Origin: Oscillospiraceae bacterium UBA3851
GTDB taxonomy: Bacteria; Bacillota; Clostridia; Oscillospirales; Oscillospiraceae
Direction: 5' to 3'
Assembly (NCBI GenBank): GCA_002392625.1
Contig: DGHJ01000001.1
Span: 1-46,452, forward strand
DNA length: 46,452 nt
Position numbers and translations under genes: made by a program
Shown here: positions 46,118 through 46,452 of the stretch, in pieces
Layout: each line of letters begins with the position of its first letter
How positions within the stretch are numbered: the first letter of the stretch is position 1
Notes under the pieces: model-generated
The model's input: only the letters and a program-made list of their open reading frames with translations
Databases searched by the model: none
What the model was told of the DNA's origin: nothing

Positions 46118-46452
46118 ATGGAACAGTACAACGTAACGGGCATGAGCTGCGCCGCCTGCAGCGCCCGTGTGGAGAAGGCAGTCAGCGCGGTGCCAGGCGT
46201 AGAGAGCTGCGCGGTCAGTCTGCTGACCAACTCCATGGGCGTGGAGGGCACCGCCAGCCACGAATCCGTCATCGCCGCGGTGGAGGCTGCCGGGTACGGA
46301 GCCTCCGTCAAGGGTGCGAAGAAAGCGGCGGCCACCTCCGTGGAGGACGCCTTGAAGGACACAGAGACGCCTAAGCTGCGGCGCCGTCTCCTGTGGTCCC
46401 TGGGCTTTTTGGCGGCGCTGATGTACGTTTCCATGGGCCACATGATGTGGGG
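46118..46452 (+). CDS. copA: copper-translocating P-type ATPase, N-terminal part (3' end outside window)
   Basis: The first 111 codons of a P1B-type ATPase that exports Cu(I). An N-terminal HMA domain with NVTGMSCAACSARVEKAVSA (C11, C14), then a linker and the start of the first TM helix (LWSLGFLAALMYVSMGHMMW). The MSCAACSARVEK text and the position after csoR identify it as copper rather than cadmium/zinc. The ATP-hydrolysis domain lies beyond the window. Its ribosome site is GAGGTGTAAAGG within the end of the preceding gene. Confidence 0.9.
   Translation, partial: MEQYNVTGMSCAACSARVEKAVSAVPGVESCAVSLLTNSMGVEGTASHESVIAAVEAAGYGASVKGAKKAAATSVEDALKDTETPKLRRRLLWSLGFLAALMYVSMGHMMW

Overview
The window reads as a chromosomal segment of a high-GC, gut-type Clostridia, most like an Oscillospiraceae relative (Flavonifractor/Oscillibacter group). 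This placement is inferred from AGGAGG ribosome sites, consensus sigma-A promoters, and a typical Firmicutes gene set: LuxS, an LCP protein, an RsgI-like anti-sigma factor, a VTC/DUF4956 pair and CsoR/CopA. Almost every gene is on the + strand. Neither end is complete: an M29 aminopeptidase is cut at the left edge and a CopA-type copper ATPase at the right.

Layout. (1) 1-7.05 kb is accessory housekeeping: a flavodoxin-fold reductase pair with its own TetR and a palindromic operator, GNAT and Nudix enzymes, luxS, and a DUF5684 membrane protein on the minus strand. A repeated terminator hairpin is scattered between 1.3 and 4.1 kb. (2) 7.4-24.5 kb appears to be one very long operon behind a TetR gene with a perfect 18-bp palindrome. 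It encodes an SPFH/triple zinc-ribbon protein, a four-helix membrane protein, a zinc-ribbon helical-repeat protein, a HerA/VirB4-like ATPase, an acidic protein ending in a papain-fold Tox-PL toxin domain, a small putative immunity protein, three paralogous coiled-coil/helical-repeat membrane proteins, two small proteins and a Ycf46-like AAA+ ATPase. A hairpin terminator closes it. This is the candidate undescribed system: a membrane machine with two motor ATPases carrying a swappable toxin cassette.

(3) 24.6-40.9 kb is a surface-glycopolymer operon with tandem promoters. It holds an initiating sugar transferase, a two-gene ABC exporter, a CDP-glycerol glycerophosphotransferase, a nucleotidyltransferase, three ATP-grasp proteins, an alanine-dehydrogenase-family enzyme, a Mur ligase fused to leucine-rich repeats, an InlB-repeat membrane-anchored surface protein, an uncharacterised protein and an LCP ligase. 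Together these suggest a teichoic-acid-like polymer decorated with amino acids. The operon is followed by a short terminal-inverted-repeat element. (4) 41.2-45.2 kb holds a metallo-beta-lactamase lipoprotein, a VTC-domain protein, a DUF4956 membrane protein, a sigma factor and an RsgI-like anti-sigma factor with a long Asp-rich tail. (5) 45.2-46.45 kb is a copper locus: a CsoR repressor with two matching operators, a Cys-rich HMA membrane protein and the start of CopA.

No tRNA, rRNA, CRISPR array, IS transposase or phage structural gene was recognised. Functional assignments come from motifs and gene order read by eye; no database search was possible.
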